33,061 nt of DNA from Candidatus Pelethocola excrementipullorum (GTDB lineage Bacteria; Bacillota; Clostridia; Lachnospirales; Lachnospiraceae): NCBI GenBank assembly GCA_018714325.1, contig DVNN01000065.1:1-33061 (forward strand). The letters are read 5' to 3'. Shown here piece by piece: positions 17,581 to 25,046 of the stretch (the stretch's first letter is position 1; each line of letters begins with the position of its first letter). Below the pieces are notes generated by a model, which saw only the letters and a list, made by a program, of their open reading frames with translations, had not been told where the DNA came from and searched no databases. The position numbers were made by a program, and so were the translations under genes.

Positions 17581-17630
17581 GCGATAGAGAAGCACCGGAG
17601 TGAAACTTGGCTCCGGTGCTTCTCTGTCGT
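17581..17630. terminator. Long hairpin between convergent ilvC and lysR, probable bidirectional terminator
   Basis: AGAGAAGCACCGGAG (17586-17600) pairs perfectly with CTCCGGTGCTTCTCT (17611-17625) around a 10-base loop. The stem extends to about 20 bp with G-U pairs from 17581 to 17630. There is no strong T-run on either side, so terminator efficiency is uncertain. A smaller hairpin, AAGTCG/CGACTT, precedes it (about 17549-17565). Confidence 0.65.
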
Positions 17631-17636
17631 TAACCT

Positions 17637-18539
17637 TTAAGCATTTCCTGTTTCAAAAGCAGCAACTTGTTCCATGAAACTCTGAATAGGGGGCAGAACT
17701 CTGGATTCTTTTAGGCAGGCAAAACCGATTTCACGTGTTGGGATGTCCAATCCTAAGGGGAGTTCGGTAAGCACATGATGATCCAGTTCTGTCTGTACAA
17801 ATTCTTTGATCACACAACCAACACCCAGGCCTATCTTGGAGAACTCAATCAAAAGATCCATGGTTGAAACCTCCAGGATATTATCCAACTGGAGTGATTG
17901 ATCTTTGATATAATTATTGATGAACTGGCGGGTAATATTCTCCTCATCCAATAACATAAATGTGGCGGTGTGGTAAATATTAGAATCTTCTTCACGCAGG
18001 GAAAGATTATTCAAGTAGGTATCGGTGGCCACAAAGGTATCGTGTATGGACAGGATGGGAAAAAATTCATAAGTTTTTGGAGAGCTGGGTGTGCCAATTA
18101 AACCAATATCAATTTTCTGTTCCTGAAGGAGTTCTATGGTCTTGTAAGAAGATTGGCAGCTGATGGTGATTTTAACGTGAGGATTGGCAGCTACGAAACT
18201 CTGAAGATAGGGAAGAAGTACGTATTTGCATAAGGTGGAGCTGGCCCCGATTCTCAGATGTGAGATGCCTAATGCATGTTTTCTCTCCAGCGTCTGCTCG
18301 GCAATCTCAAGTTGGGCAAAGGCTTCCTGAACATGTTGATAAAGAAGCTCCCCGTCCTCCGTCAGGGTCACACCCCTGGAGTTTCGCTTAAACAAAGGTG
18401 TATTCAGCGCTTTTTCCAGTTTGCGGATTGATTTACTGATTGCAGGCTGACTGATATAAAGCTTTTCGGCTGCTTTTGATATATTGCCTTGAAGAGCTAC
18501 GATGTAAAAGATATAATATTGTGACAATGTATGGTCCAT
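17637..18539 (-). CDS. LysR family transcriptional regulator, probably of leuCD
   Basis: A 300-residue LysR-type regulator. The N-terminal winged helix-turn-helix covers residues 1-60, with GNISKAAEKLYISQPAISKS (18-37) as the recognition region. A substrate-binding-like effector domain follows (about 93-295). It is divergent from leuC with a 122-base gap, the classical layout for a LysR regulator and its target. A dyad ATAAC-N5-GTTAT in that gap fits the LysR box and may serve both genes. An AGAGAGG box precedes its ATG on the minus strand. The likely target is leuCD and possibly other leucine genes; the effector cannot be read from the sequence, though an intermediate such as isopropylmalate is plausible. 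Confidence 0.9.
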   Translation of the reverse strand: MDHTLSQYYIFYIVALQGNISKAAEKLYISQPAISKSIRKLEKALNTPLFKRNSRGVTLTEDGELLYQHVQEAFAQLEIAEQTLERKHALGISHLRIGASSTLCKYVLLPYLQSFVAANPHVKITISCQSSYKTIELLQEQKIDIGLIGTPSSPKTYEFFPILSIHDTFVATDTYLNNLSLREEDSNIYHTATFMLLDEENITRQFINNYIKDQSLQLDNILEVSTMDLLIEFSKIGLGVGCVIKEFVQTELDHHVLTELPLGLDIPTREIGFACLKESRVLPPIQSFMEQVAAFETGNA

Positions 18540-18563
18540 AGGTACCTCTCTTTCGAAAATGAT

Positions 18564-18578
18564 ATAACCACAAGTTAT
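18564..18578. promoter_or_regulatory. LysR-type operator between lysR and leuC
   Basis: A perfect 5-bp dyad ATAAC-CACAA-GTTAT, matching the T-N11-A/ATAA-N7-TTAT layout of LysR boxes. It is centred about 30 bases upstream of the weak -35 region of leuC and close to the lysR start, a position suited to activation and autorepression. Confidence 0.6.
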
Positions 18579-18600
18579 GATAAGTATTCGTAATATGTAT

Positions 18601-18629
18601 TTCCATTATATCAAAATCTATGGTAGAAT
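18601..18629 (+). promoter_or_regulatory. leuC promoter with weak -35
   Basis: TAGAAT at 18624-18629 is a good -10 box. The position 17 bases upstream holds TTCCAT (18601-18606), a poor -35 box, consistent with dependence on an activator. Confidence 0.5.
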
Positions 18630-18661
18630 TACAATAATAAAATTTTCGGGAGGAAATAACC

Positions 18662-19930
18662 ATGGGAATGACAATGACGCAGAAGATATTGGCTCAGGCT
18701 GCTGGATTAGATAAGGTAGAAGCCGGACAGTTAATTGAGGCAGATCTGGATCTGGTTTTAGGAAATGATATAACTTCTCCGGTAGCCATCCATGAGATGG
18801 ATAAATTTGAAAAGAATGATGTATTTGACAAGGAGAAGATTGCTCTCGTTATGGATCACTTTATTCCAAACAAGGATATAAAGTCTGCAGAGCACTGTAA
18901 ATGTGTACGTGAGTTTGCATGCAAACACGATATCACAAATTACTTTGATGTTGGACAGATGGGAATTGAGCATGCGCTGCTTCCTGAGCAAGGACTGACC
19001 GTTGCAGGCGATGTGATCATCGGAGCCGATTCTCATACCTGTACCTATGGAGCTCTTGGAGCATTTTCCACAGGGGTAGGAAGCACGGATATGGCAGCAG
19101 GCATGGTGAACGGAAAAGCCTGGTTCAAGGTACCGTCCGCAATTAAGTTCAATCTGATCGGGAAACCATCCAAGTGGGTGAGTGGCAAGGATGTGATCTT
19201 ACATATCATTGGTATGATTGGTGTGGATGGCGCTTTATATAAATCCATGGAATTTACCGGTGAGGGCATAGCAAACCTTACTATGGATGACCGATTTACA
19301 ATCGCGAATATGGCAATTGAGGCCGGTGGAAAGAATGGTATCTTCCCTGTGGATGATCAGGCAATCACCTATATGGAAGAGCACTCCAAACGTCCTTATA
19401 AGATATTTACGGCCGATGAAGATGCTGAATATGATGAAGAATATACCATCGATTTGTCTGAATTGAAACCTACGATAGCATTTCCTCATCTTCCTGAGAA
19501 TACAAAAACCATCGATGAGGTTACGGAGGATGTGGTAATCGACCAGTCTGTAATCGGTTCTTGTACCAATGGACGGATCGATGACCTGCGTGTTGCCGCA
19601 GAGATCTTAAAGGATCGTAAGGTTAAAAAAGGAGTCCGTTGTATCGTGATTCCGGCTACCCAGACCATCTATCTTCAGGCAATGGAAGAAGGTCTGTTAA
19701 AGATCTTTATCGAGGCAGGTGCAGTTGTCAGCACACCAACCTGTGGACCTTGCCTTGGCGGTTACATGGGCATTTTGGCGGAGGGAGAGAGATGTGTCTC
19801 CACCACCAATAGAAACTTTGTTGGCCGTATGGGGCATGTGGGTTCGGAAATATATCTGGCAAGTCCGGCAATTGCAGCGGCCAGTGCTGTGACAGGAAAA
19901 ATCAGTGCACCGGAAGAACTGGGAATGTAG
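18662..19930 (+). CDS. leuC: 3-isopropylmalate dehydratase large subunit
   Basis: A 422-residue aconitase-superfamily protein, the large subunit that isomerises 2-isopropylmalate to 3-isopropylmalate in leucine synthesis. The 4Fe-4S ligands are C301 in IGSCTNGR and C361 and C364 in [25 protein letters not shown] (121-135) is the typical active-site stretch. The length matches the short bacterial/archaeal type, which pairs with a separate small subunit. ATG 18662 follows GGGAGGA. leuD starts 12 bases after its stop. Because homoaconitase and isopropylmalate dehydratase are close relatives, the leucine role rests on the ilv/leu neighbourhood and on leuA in the same window. Confidence 0.95.
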   Translation: MGMTMTQKILAQAAGLDKVEAGQLIEADLDLVLGNDITSPVAIHEMDKFEKNDVFDKEKIALVMDHFIPNKDIKSAEHCKCVREFACKHDITNYFDVGQMGIEHALLPEQGLTVAGDVIIGADSHTCTYGALGAFSTGVGSTDMAAGMVNGKAWFKVPSAIKFNLIGKPSKWVSGKDVILHIIGMIGVDGALYKSMEFTGEGIANLTMDDRFTIANMAIEAGGKNGIFPVDDQAITYMEEHSKRPYKIFTADEDAEYDEEYTIDLSELKPTIAFPHLPENTKTIDEVTEDVVIDQSVIGSCTNGRIDDLRVAAEILKDRKVKKGVRCIVIPATQTIYLQAMEEGLLKIFIEAGAVVSTPTCGPCLGGYMGILAEGERCVSTTNRNFVGRMGHVGSEIYLASPAIAAASAVTGKISAPEELGM

Positions 19931-19942
19931 GAGGAGATTTAG

Positions 19943-20428
19943 ATGAAAGCAAAGGGAAAAGTTTTTAAATATGGAGACAATGTGGATACCGATGTAATCA
20001 TTCCGGCAAGATATCTGAATTCATCCGATCCGGTAGAGTTGGCAAAGCATTGCATGGAGGATATCGACAAAGAGTTTATCAAAACCGTCAATAAAGGAGA
20101 TATTATCGTAGCGAACAAGAACTTCGGATGTGGTTCTTCACGTGAGCATGCACCGATTGCCCTGAAGGCTGCCGGAGTAAGCTGTGTGATCGCGGAGACC
20201 TTCGCCAGAATATTCTACCGTAACTCCATCAATATAGGATTGCCAATCATTGAATGTACTGAGGCAGCAAGGGCCATAGAAGCAGGGGATGAGGTTGAAG
20301 TTGACTTTGATAGCGGTAAAATCTATGATTTGACGAAAAACACCGAGTATCAGGGCCAGGCATTTCCGCCGTTCATGCAGAAAATTATTGAGTCAGAGGG
20401 ATTGATTAACTATATCAATAAAAAGTAA
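19943..20428 (+). CDS. leuD: 3-isopropylmalate dehydratase small subunit
   Basis: A 161-residue small (swivel-domain) subunit, partner of LeuC. It has the substrate-binding stretch [12 protein letters not shown] (residues 54-65) and the N-terminal [15 protein letters not shown] (12-26) typical of the family. AGGAGGAGA precedes the ATG. It is followed by a terminator, so leuC-leuD form a two-gene unit. leuB, which normally completes the set, is not beside it and must lie elsewhere. Confidence 0.95.
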   Translation: MKAKGKVFKYGDNVDTDVIIPARYLNSSDPVELAKHCMEDIDKEFIKTVNKGDIIVANKNFGCGSSREHAPIALKAAGVSCVIAETFARIFYRNSINIGLPIIECTEAARAIEAGDEVEVDFDSGKIYDLTKNTEYQGQAFPPFMQKIIESEGLINYINKK

Positions 20429-20446
20429 TCCATCTTGAGTGGAATG

Positions 20447-20507
20447 AAAAGTGTTTCAAAATGCAAACGTTTGAGTGAAATCAGGATTGCTTTTGAGGCA
20501 CTTTTTT
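20447..20507 (+). terminator. Rho-independent terminator of leuCD
   Basis: 20447-20466 (AAAAGTGTTTCAAAATGCAA) pairs with 20487-20506 (TTGCTTTTGAGGCACTTTTT) with G-U pairs and one bulge, followed by T to 20507. Confidence 0.8.
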
Positions 20508-20546
20508 GTTATATATATTTATAAGTGTTGGGAGGGGTAAAGTGAA

Positions 20547-20975
20547 ATGAGTATGTTTCGAATAAAAGAGGAGGAGACCGTGGGTCAAGAATCGGATAGG
20601 TTATCCAAGAGCAGGATTCTACTTGTGGATGACAATGATTTAAGCAGGGAAATTGCATCTGAATTACTGAGCATGCATGGGTTTATAGTGGAACAAGCCA
20701 CCGATGGCGCAGAGGCAGTAAATTGCTTTTTGAATCATGAAGAAGGTTATTACGGGGTAATATTGATGGATGTAAGAATGCCTGTAATGGACGGGTATGA
20801 AGCTGCTCGTACCATAAGGAAGAGCTCGAGAAGTGATGCCCTCTATATCCCGATTATTGCAATGACTGCGAATTCCTTCCCGAGCGACCGGCAGAGAGCA
20901 AAGGAAGCGGGGATCAGTCAGTTTGTAGAAAAACCGTTGGATATGAAGGTTTTATCCAGGTTTTTGAAAAGTTAA
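20547..20975 (+). CDS. Stand-alone response regulator receiver domain protein
   Basis: A 142-residue protein with a single CheY-like receiver domain at about 22-142. The phosphoacceptor is the aspartate of ILMDVRMP (residue 74). The acidic pair is in LLVDDND, the switch threonine in IAMTANSF and the lysine in FVEKPLD. There is no output domain, and no histidine kinase is next to it. The sequence style (MDVRMPVMDGYEAARTIR, MTANSFPSD) is that of receiver domains from hybrid kinases, so it may descend from one. ATG 20547 has GGGAGGGG upstream (20529-20536). An in-frame GTG at 20580 with GAGGAGGAG just before it is a real alternative, giving a start nearer the domain. Role unknown. Confidence 0.75.
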   Translation: MSMFRIKEEETVGQESDRLSKSRILLVDDNDLSREIASELLSMHGFIVEQATDGAEAVNCFLNHEEGYYGVILMDVRMPVMDGYEAARTIRKSSRSDALYIPIIAMTANSFPSDRQRAKEAGISQFVEKPLDMKVLSRFLKS

Positions 20976-20988
20976 TAAAGAAGATTTA

Positions 20989-21041
20989 AAAAAGCTGATG
21001 AATTAAGTTGTGGTAATATCTTCTTGGTACATTGGCTTTTT
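20989..21041 (+). terminator. Probable terminator after the receiver-domain gene
   Basis: AAAAAGCTGATG (20989-21000) pairs over 12 positions (two G-U) with CATTGGCTTTTT (21030-21041), ending in a T-run. The 29-base loop is long, so confidence is moderate. An 8-bp repeat AAGAAGAT/ATCTTCTT (20978-20985/21018-21025) overlaps it. 21042-21184 is AT-rich with nothing recognised. Confidence 0.5.
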
Positions 21042-21184
21042 ATAATAGCATCCCTATAAACAAATTATAAAGGGAATTCTAGGCTTGAAACACTTGGAAT
21101 TGAGTAATATGCATAAAAATAAGAAATTAAAACTGTCAATAATAACAAAAATACTATAATTAACTGGAAAAGACAGGTTTGATA

Positions 21185-21214
21185 TTGACAAAGTGCCCAA
21201 TAGAATGATATGCT
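21185..21214 (+). promoter_or_regulatory. Promoter of the lacI-type regulator gene
   Basis: Perfect TTGACA (21185-21190). The best -10 candidate is TATGCT (21209-21214) after an 18-base spacer; GATATG at 16 is an alternative. Confidence 0.45.
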
Positions 21215-21244
21215 CTCAACATCAAAACTAGTTTTGTATTTAGG

Positions 21245-21256
21245 TTAAACGTTTTC
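21245..21256. promoter_or_regulatory. LacI-family operator upstream of the regulator gene
   Basis: TTAAACGTTTTC, a near-palindrome with the central CG typical of LacI-family operators. It lies downstream of the predicted start of transcription and before the ATG at 21275, suited to autorepression. Its core matches the two copies at 22305-22331. Confidence 0.6.
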
Positions 21257-21274
21257 GTAGAAAAGGAATAGAGT

Positions 21275-22291
21275 ATGAAGTCAAAAGTTACTATCAAGGA
21301 TATTGCTAAAGAGTGTGGAGTTTCCATAACAACTGTTTCGAGAGTTTTAAATAATGTAGAAGGAAGCTGCAGCATCGAGACTGAGAAAAAAATCCAAGAT
21401 GCGATCATAAAGCTGGAATATCATCCCAATCCAATAGCCCGTTCTCTTGTAACAAAGAAAACCAATATGATTGCCGTGGTTATTCCGGATATATGTAACT
21501 TTTTCTTTCAAGATTTTTCAAAAGGAGCCGAAAATGTATGCAATAAGAGAGGGTATCGTCTTTTACTGTGTAGTACAGATGGTTCAACAGCTAAGGAAAC
21601 CTCTTATCTGAGCAGCTTGAGTCAGGGAGTGGTGGATGGAATTATCGTGACCACTCAAAATGATGATGACAAAAATAAGTATATTGCCGAGCTGTTTCAT
21701 GAGCATTTTCCTATCATGGCGGTGGAGAGGTATGGTGAGGATATCAACCAGATACCCAGTGTCACCTTAGACAATGCGAATGGCATATATCAGGCTGTTA
21801 TGGAGCTACATAAGAATGGACACAAGAAAATCGCATATATCGGAGGACCGGAAAAGGCCAACAATGGGCGATTGAGAAAAGAAGGATATTTTAAAGCAAT
21901 GGAAGAAGCCGGCCTGGATTTGAACCTTAATATTATCTGTGAAGGGGATTATAAGATGCAGTCGGGGTATGAATGCATCAGTAAAATCATAGAAAAAGAG
22001 GAGTTTACAGCGTTGGTTGTAGCCAATGAGCTTATGGCAATTGGAGCTTGTAAGGCAATCAGAGAACATAATAAAAGTGTGCCGGAAGATATTTCCGTGG
22101 TGAGTTTTGACGGCACCATACTTGCGGAGATTCACCAACCGCCTTTGGATACCGTTATGATTCATGGCGAAGAGATGGGACGAATTGCAGCAGAAAATTT
22201 AATTAAAATTATTGAAGGTAAGAAGGGAATCCAAAAGAATGTCAGGATTCAGCCTAAGTTAAGGAAAGGAGAGAGTATAAAAAGGGTGTAG
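21275..22291 (+). CDS. LacI family repressor of the pentose-type operon
   Basis: A 338-residue LacI/GalR regulator. The N-terminal helix-turn-helix VTIKDIAKECGVSITTVSRV (5-24) and hinge region are followed by a periplasmic-binding-protein-like effector domain (about 60-330), with the usual C-terminal VSFDGTILAE and PPLDTV segments. It heads an operon for sugar uptake and phosphorylation. Near-palindromic sites with central ACGT lie both before it (21245-21256) and just after it (22305-22331), as expected for autoregulation and control of the genes that follow. An AAGGA box precedes ATG 21275. By context it is an RbsR-type repressor, but the effector sugar is not known. Confidence 0.9.
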   Translation: MKSKVTIKDIAKECGVSITTVSRVLNNVEGSCSIETEKKIQDAIIKLEYHPNPIARSLVTKKTNMIAVVIPDICNFFFQDFSKGAENVCNKRGYRLLLCSTDGSTAKETSYLSSLSQGVVDGIIVTTQNDDDKNKYIAELFHEHFPIMAVERYGEDINQIPSVTLDNANGIYQAVMELHKNGHKKIAYIGGPEKANNGRLRKEGYFKAMEEAGLDLNLNIICEGDYKMQSGYECISKIIEKEEFTALVVANELMAIGACKAIREHNKSVPEDISVVSFDGTILAEIHQPPLDTVMIHGEEMGRIAAENLIKIIEGKKGIQKNVRIQPKLRKGESIKRV

Positions 22292-22304
22292 TTTTTAAAT
22301 TTTA

Positions 22305-22331
22305 GTTTAACGTTTTGGGAAAACGTTAAAC
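22305..22331. promoter_or_regulatory. Double LacI-type operator as a perfect 12-bp inverted repeat
   Basis: GTTTAACGTTTT (22305-22316) and AAAACGTTAAAC (22320-22331) are perfect inverted copies separated by GGG. Each arm contains an AACGTT core like that at 21247-21254, so this is probably two repressor sites in opposite orientation, 33 bases before the next ATG. No T-run follows, so it is not a terminator. A promoter for the downstream genes is likely here but its boxes are not clear. Confidence 0.65.
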
Positions 22332-22363
22332 GTAATTATGACTAAAGAATTGGAGGTTTAGTT

Positions 22364-23590
22364 ATGAATTCTAGGGAAAGAGTACAAATGGCAATTAATC
22401 ATGAGGAAACGGACAGGGTACCCATAGATTTGGGATCATCCAGATCAACAGGCATAAATGCCAATGCTTATAACAAGTTAAAAGACTACCTTGGGGTGGA
22501 TACGGATACGATTTTGTTTGATGTAAAGCAGCTTTTGGCCACTCCGGATCCTCAAATTCTAGAGCGGGTCGGAAGTGATGTAATCATGCTGCCCAGGTTG
22601 ATTCCTTCCATAGGAATTAAGATTGATGAGTTCAAACCGGGAAAGCTCCCTCTGGACGGAGGAGATTGTATGCTGGCAAAAGGCTATAATCCTATTACCT
22701 TGGAGGATGGGACTCTGGCGGTCACCAATTCAGAAGGAGTTATTATTGCAAAACGTCCGGCGAAAGGTTTATATTTCGATGAGGTGTATAATCCCTTGGC
22801 GGATGCGGATTCGGAAAGCGATATCGACAAGATAGCGATGCCTGAAATGACAGATGAGGAAATCGCATTTGCCACAGAGAAGGCTAAAGATTTCTATGAA
22901 AATACGGAATTTGCAATCTCCGCTGCCACCAGTACCAGTTTATTTGAAAAGGGGATGAAGGACTGGGGATACCAGAACTTCTTGGAAAATCTATATGTGG
23001 AACCTGAGCTGGTGGAGTATTACTTAGATAAGCTGACAGATGCCTATATCCGTATGATGGATAAGTATCTGGATGCAGTAGGTGACTATGTACAGGTCGT
23101 ACAGAATAATGATGATTTCGGACAGCAAAGAGGCCTTCTGATCTCTCCGGAAATTTATCGGAAATTCTTCAAGCCGAGACATGCCAGAATTAATGAGGCT
23201 ATCAGGAAGAAGAAAAAAGATATGCATATTTCCTTGCATTGCTGCGGTAGTATCTATCCAATCATAGGGGATATTATTGAGTCTGGTTATGATGTTCTGA
23301 ATCCCATTCAAAAAGAATGTGATAATATGGATCCTGTGAAGATCAAGAAAGAGTTTGGGGACAAGGTTACTATATGGGGTGGTGCATGCAGTACCCAGAC
23401 AACGATGACGCACGGATCCATAGACGATATTATTAACGAGGCGAAGGAAATGATTAAGGTTTATGCGCCGGGAGGAGGTTTTGTGTTCTCTCAAATACAT
23501 AATATCCAGGCGGACATTTCGCCGGAGAAAATATTAGCATTGTTTGATACAGCTTTAAAATATGGGAAACCAGAATTTTATAGGGGGTAA
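22364..23590 (+). CDS. Uroporphyrinogen decarboxylase-family protein (MtaA/CmuA-like methyltransferase type)
   Basis: A 408-residue TIM-barrel protein of the UroD superfamily. The N-terminus NSRERVQMAINHEETDRVPID (split over residues 2-22) is the family signature also seen in corrinoid methyltransferases. A candidate zinc site is present: H292-x-C294 in LHCCGS and C342 in GGACSTQ, matching the HxC-Xn-C motif of MtaA and CmuA. This favours a methyltransferase-like protein over heme synthesis. It is longer than HemE (about 340), and the arginine-rich HemE N-terminal motif is not seen. It is the first gene after the LacI operators and is followed by a ribokinase 4 bases later. No corrinoid protein is adjacent. 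Its role in a sugar operon is unknown; acting on a methylated substrate is speculative. Confidence 0.8.
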   Translation: MNSRERVQMAINHEETDRVPIDLGSSRSTGINANAYNKLKDYLGVDTDTILFDVKQLLATPDPQILERVGSDVIMLPRLIPSIGIKIDEFKPGKLPLDGGDCMLAKGYNPITLEDGTLAVTNSEGVIIAKRPAKGLYFDEVYNPLADADSESDIDKIAMPEMTDEEIAFATEKAKDFYENTEFAISAATSTSLFEKGMKDWGYQNFLENLYVEPELVEYYLDKLTDAYIRMMDKYLDAVGDYVQVVQNNDDFGQQRGLLISPEIYRKFFKPRHARINEAIRKKKKDMHISLHCCGSIYPIIGDIIESGYDVLNPIQKECDNMDPVKIKKEFGDKVTIWGGACSTQTTMTHGSIDDIINEAKEMIKVYAPGGGFVFSQIHNIQADISPEKILALFDTALKYGKPEFYRG

Positions 23591-23594
23591 CTAA

Positions 23595-24536
23595 GTGGAC
23601 AAGGTAAAGAAGGTAGGGGTAATTGGGAGTTATGCGGTGGGCATGACCATCACCACTGATAAGTTTCCGGTAGGTGGAGAAACTGTACGGGGCAGCGGTT
23701 TTAAGGCATTACATGGGGGAAAGGGTTCTAATCAGGCCATTGCGGCAGCCAGAATGGGGGCAGAAGTAATTTATGGTGGCTGCGTTGGAAATGATAGTTT
23801 TGGAAATGCTGTATTTGAATTATATGAGCATGAAAAAATAGATACCCAATTCATTAAACGGAGTCAGAAAGGACAGTCCACAGGGGTAGGACTAATCTAC
23901 GTGAATAAGGATGGAGAGAATGAAATTGTGATTGATCTTGCAGCTAATTTTGAGTTCACTAAAGAACATGTGGATGAAATGATATCCAGTCTAAAAGAAT
24001 GTGAACTCCTACTTATGCAGTTGGAGATAGCCTATGATGTAGTATTATATGCCGCGAAAAAGTGTAAGGAAATTGGTTTAAAGTTCGTGCTGAACCCTGC
24101 GCCTTACCAGGTGTTAACAGAAGAATTGTTGGAGTGCTGTGATTATTTGACACCAAATCAAACAGAGGCTCGTCTAATTCTGGGATTAAAAGCGGATGAT
24201 CCAATTTCGGATGAGGAAGTGGCTAAAAGAATACATAAGATGGGTGTTGCAAATGTGATTGTGACCCTTGGGTGTGAAGGTGCACTTTATGTGAATGATA
24301 AAGAATGCAAACGGATTCCAGGTATACGGGTTAGGCCGGTGGATACCACCGGAGCCGGGGATACCTTCTCCGCATCCTTCTGTGTTGCGCTGGCGGAGGG
24401 GAAATCAGCAGAAGAGGCGATTAAGGCAGCGAATGTGGCAGCCGGACTGGCAGTAACAAAGTATGGGGTAATCGAATCTATTCCTTTCAAAGAGGATGTG
24501 GAAAATTACTTAGCAAAGGAGGTGAAAGAAGCATGA
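23595..24536 (+). CDS. rbsK: PfkB-family carbohydrate kinase, ribokinase-like
   Basis: A 313-residue PfkB-fold kinase. It has the substrate-binding GGKGSNQA motif (41-48), TPNQTEA (186-192) and the catalytic anion-hole signature DTTGAGDTFSASF (250-262) with D256 as base. These are the ribokinase-type signatures for ATP-dependent phosphorylation of a pentose or a similar sugar. It begins with GTG at 23595, 4 bases after the upstream stop, preceded by the G-run of TAGGGGG. It overlaps rbsD by four bases. Ribose is the default guess from neighbours; the divergent RbsD and the UroD-type gene leave another sugar possible. Confidence 0.88.
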   Translation: MDKVKKVGVIGSYAVGMTITTDKFPVGGETVRGSGFKALHGGKGSNQAIAAARMGAEVIYGGCVGNDSFGNAVFELYEHEKIDTQFIKRSQKGQSTGVGLIYVNKDGENEIVIDLAANFEFTKEHVDEMISSLKECELLLMQLEIAYDVVLYAAKKCKEIGLKFVLNPAPYQVLTEELLECCDYLTPNQTEARLILGLKADDPISDEEVAKRIHKMGVANVIVTLGCEGALYVNDKECKRIPGIRVRPVDTTGAGDTFSASFCVALAEGKSAEEAIKAANVAAGLAVTKYGVIESIPFKEDVENYLAKEVKEA

Positions 24537-25000
24537 AGAAATCAGGTATTCTGAATAAAGCCTTGATGACGGCCATTGCGGATATGGGTCATACGGAAAT
24601 TATGGTTGTTGGTGATGTGGGGGTTCCGATTGCGGATCAGGCCAAGCGTATTGATTTGGCAATATCTGAAAATCTGCCTAGCGTCCAGCATGTGTTGGAG
24701 TTAATCATGAATGAAATGATTTACGAAAAAGTAGTTGTGGCCGAAGAGCAAAAACTATATAATCCGAATCATTTCAAAGCGGTTAGCAGATTAAGTGACC
24801 GTTGTCGGGTGGAGACAGTATCACACGAAGAATTATTTGACACATACCTTAAAAAGGCGAAGTACATCGTTCGGACCGGGGGGTTTGAGCCATGGGGAAA
24901 TATAGTATTAACTGCGGGCATAGACGCACCAAAATGGTTTCAAAAAGATGGTGTGGTAACACCAGATTATTACGAAGAAAGAGCGAGCTATGATAAGTAA
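24533..25000 (+). CDS. rbsD: RbsD/FucU-family sugar mutarotase, variant
   Basis: A 155-residue RbsD/FucU-type protein, which catalyses pyranose-furanose or anomer conversion so that the kinase receives its preferred form. H20 and D28 (MGHTEIMVVGD) and the histidine of VSHEELF are conserved with E. coli RbsD. Two features differ. The conserved sugar-site segment RSGECSPYAN of E. coli RbsD reads RTGGFEPWGN here, and about 20 extra residues follow the usual C-terminal end. The ATG overlaps the rbsK stop (ATGA). It may act on a sugar other than ribose; this is inference from the changed segment. Confidence 0.85.
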   Translation: MKKSGILNKALMTAIADMGHTEIMVVGDVGVPIADQAKRIDLAISENLPSVQHVLELIMNEMIYEKVVVAEEQKLYNPNHFKAVSRLSDRCRVETVSHEELFDTYLKKAKYIVRTGGFEPWGNIVLTAGIDAPKWFQKDGVVTPDYYEERASYDK

Positions 25001-25046
25001 AGAAGAAACTATAATGAATTGGGTAAGTAAATGGAGGAGGTATATC

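Noticed and set aside
22364-23590. Heme biosynthesis gene hemE
   Set aside because: Length, the HxC-Xn-C zinc-type motif and the sugar operon context point to the methyltransferase-like branch of the UroD family.
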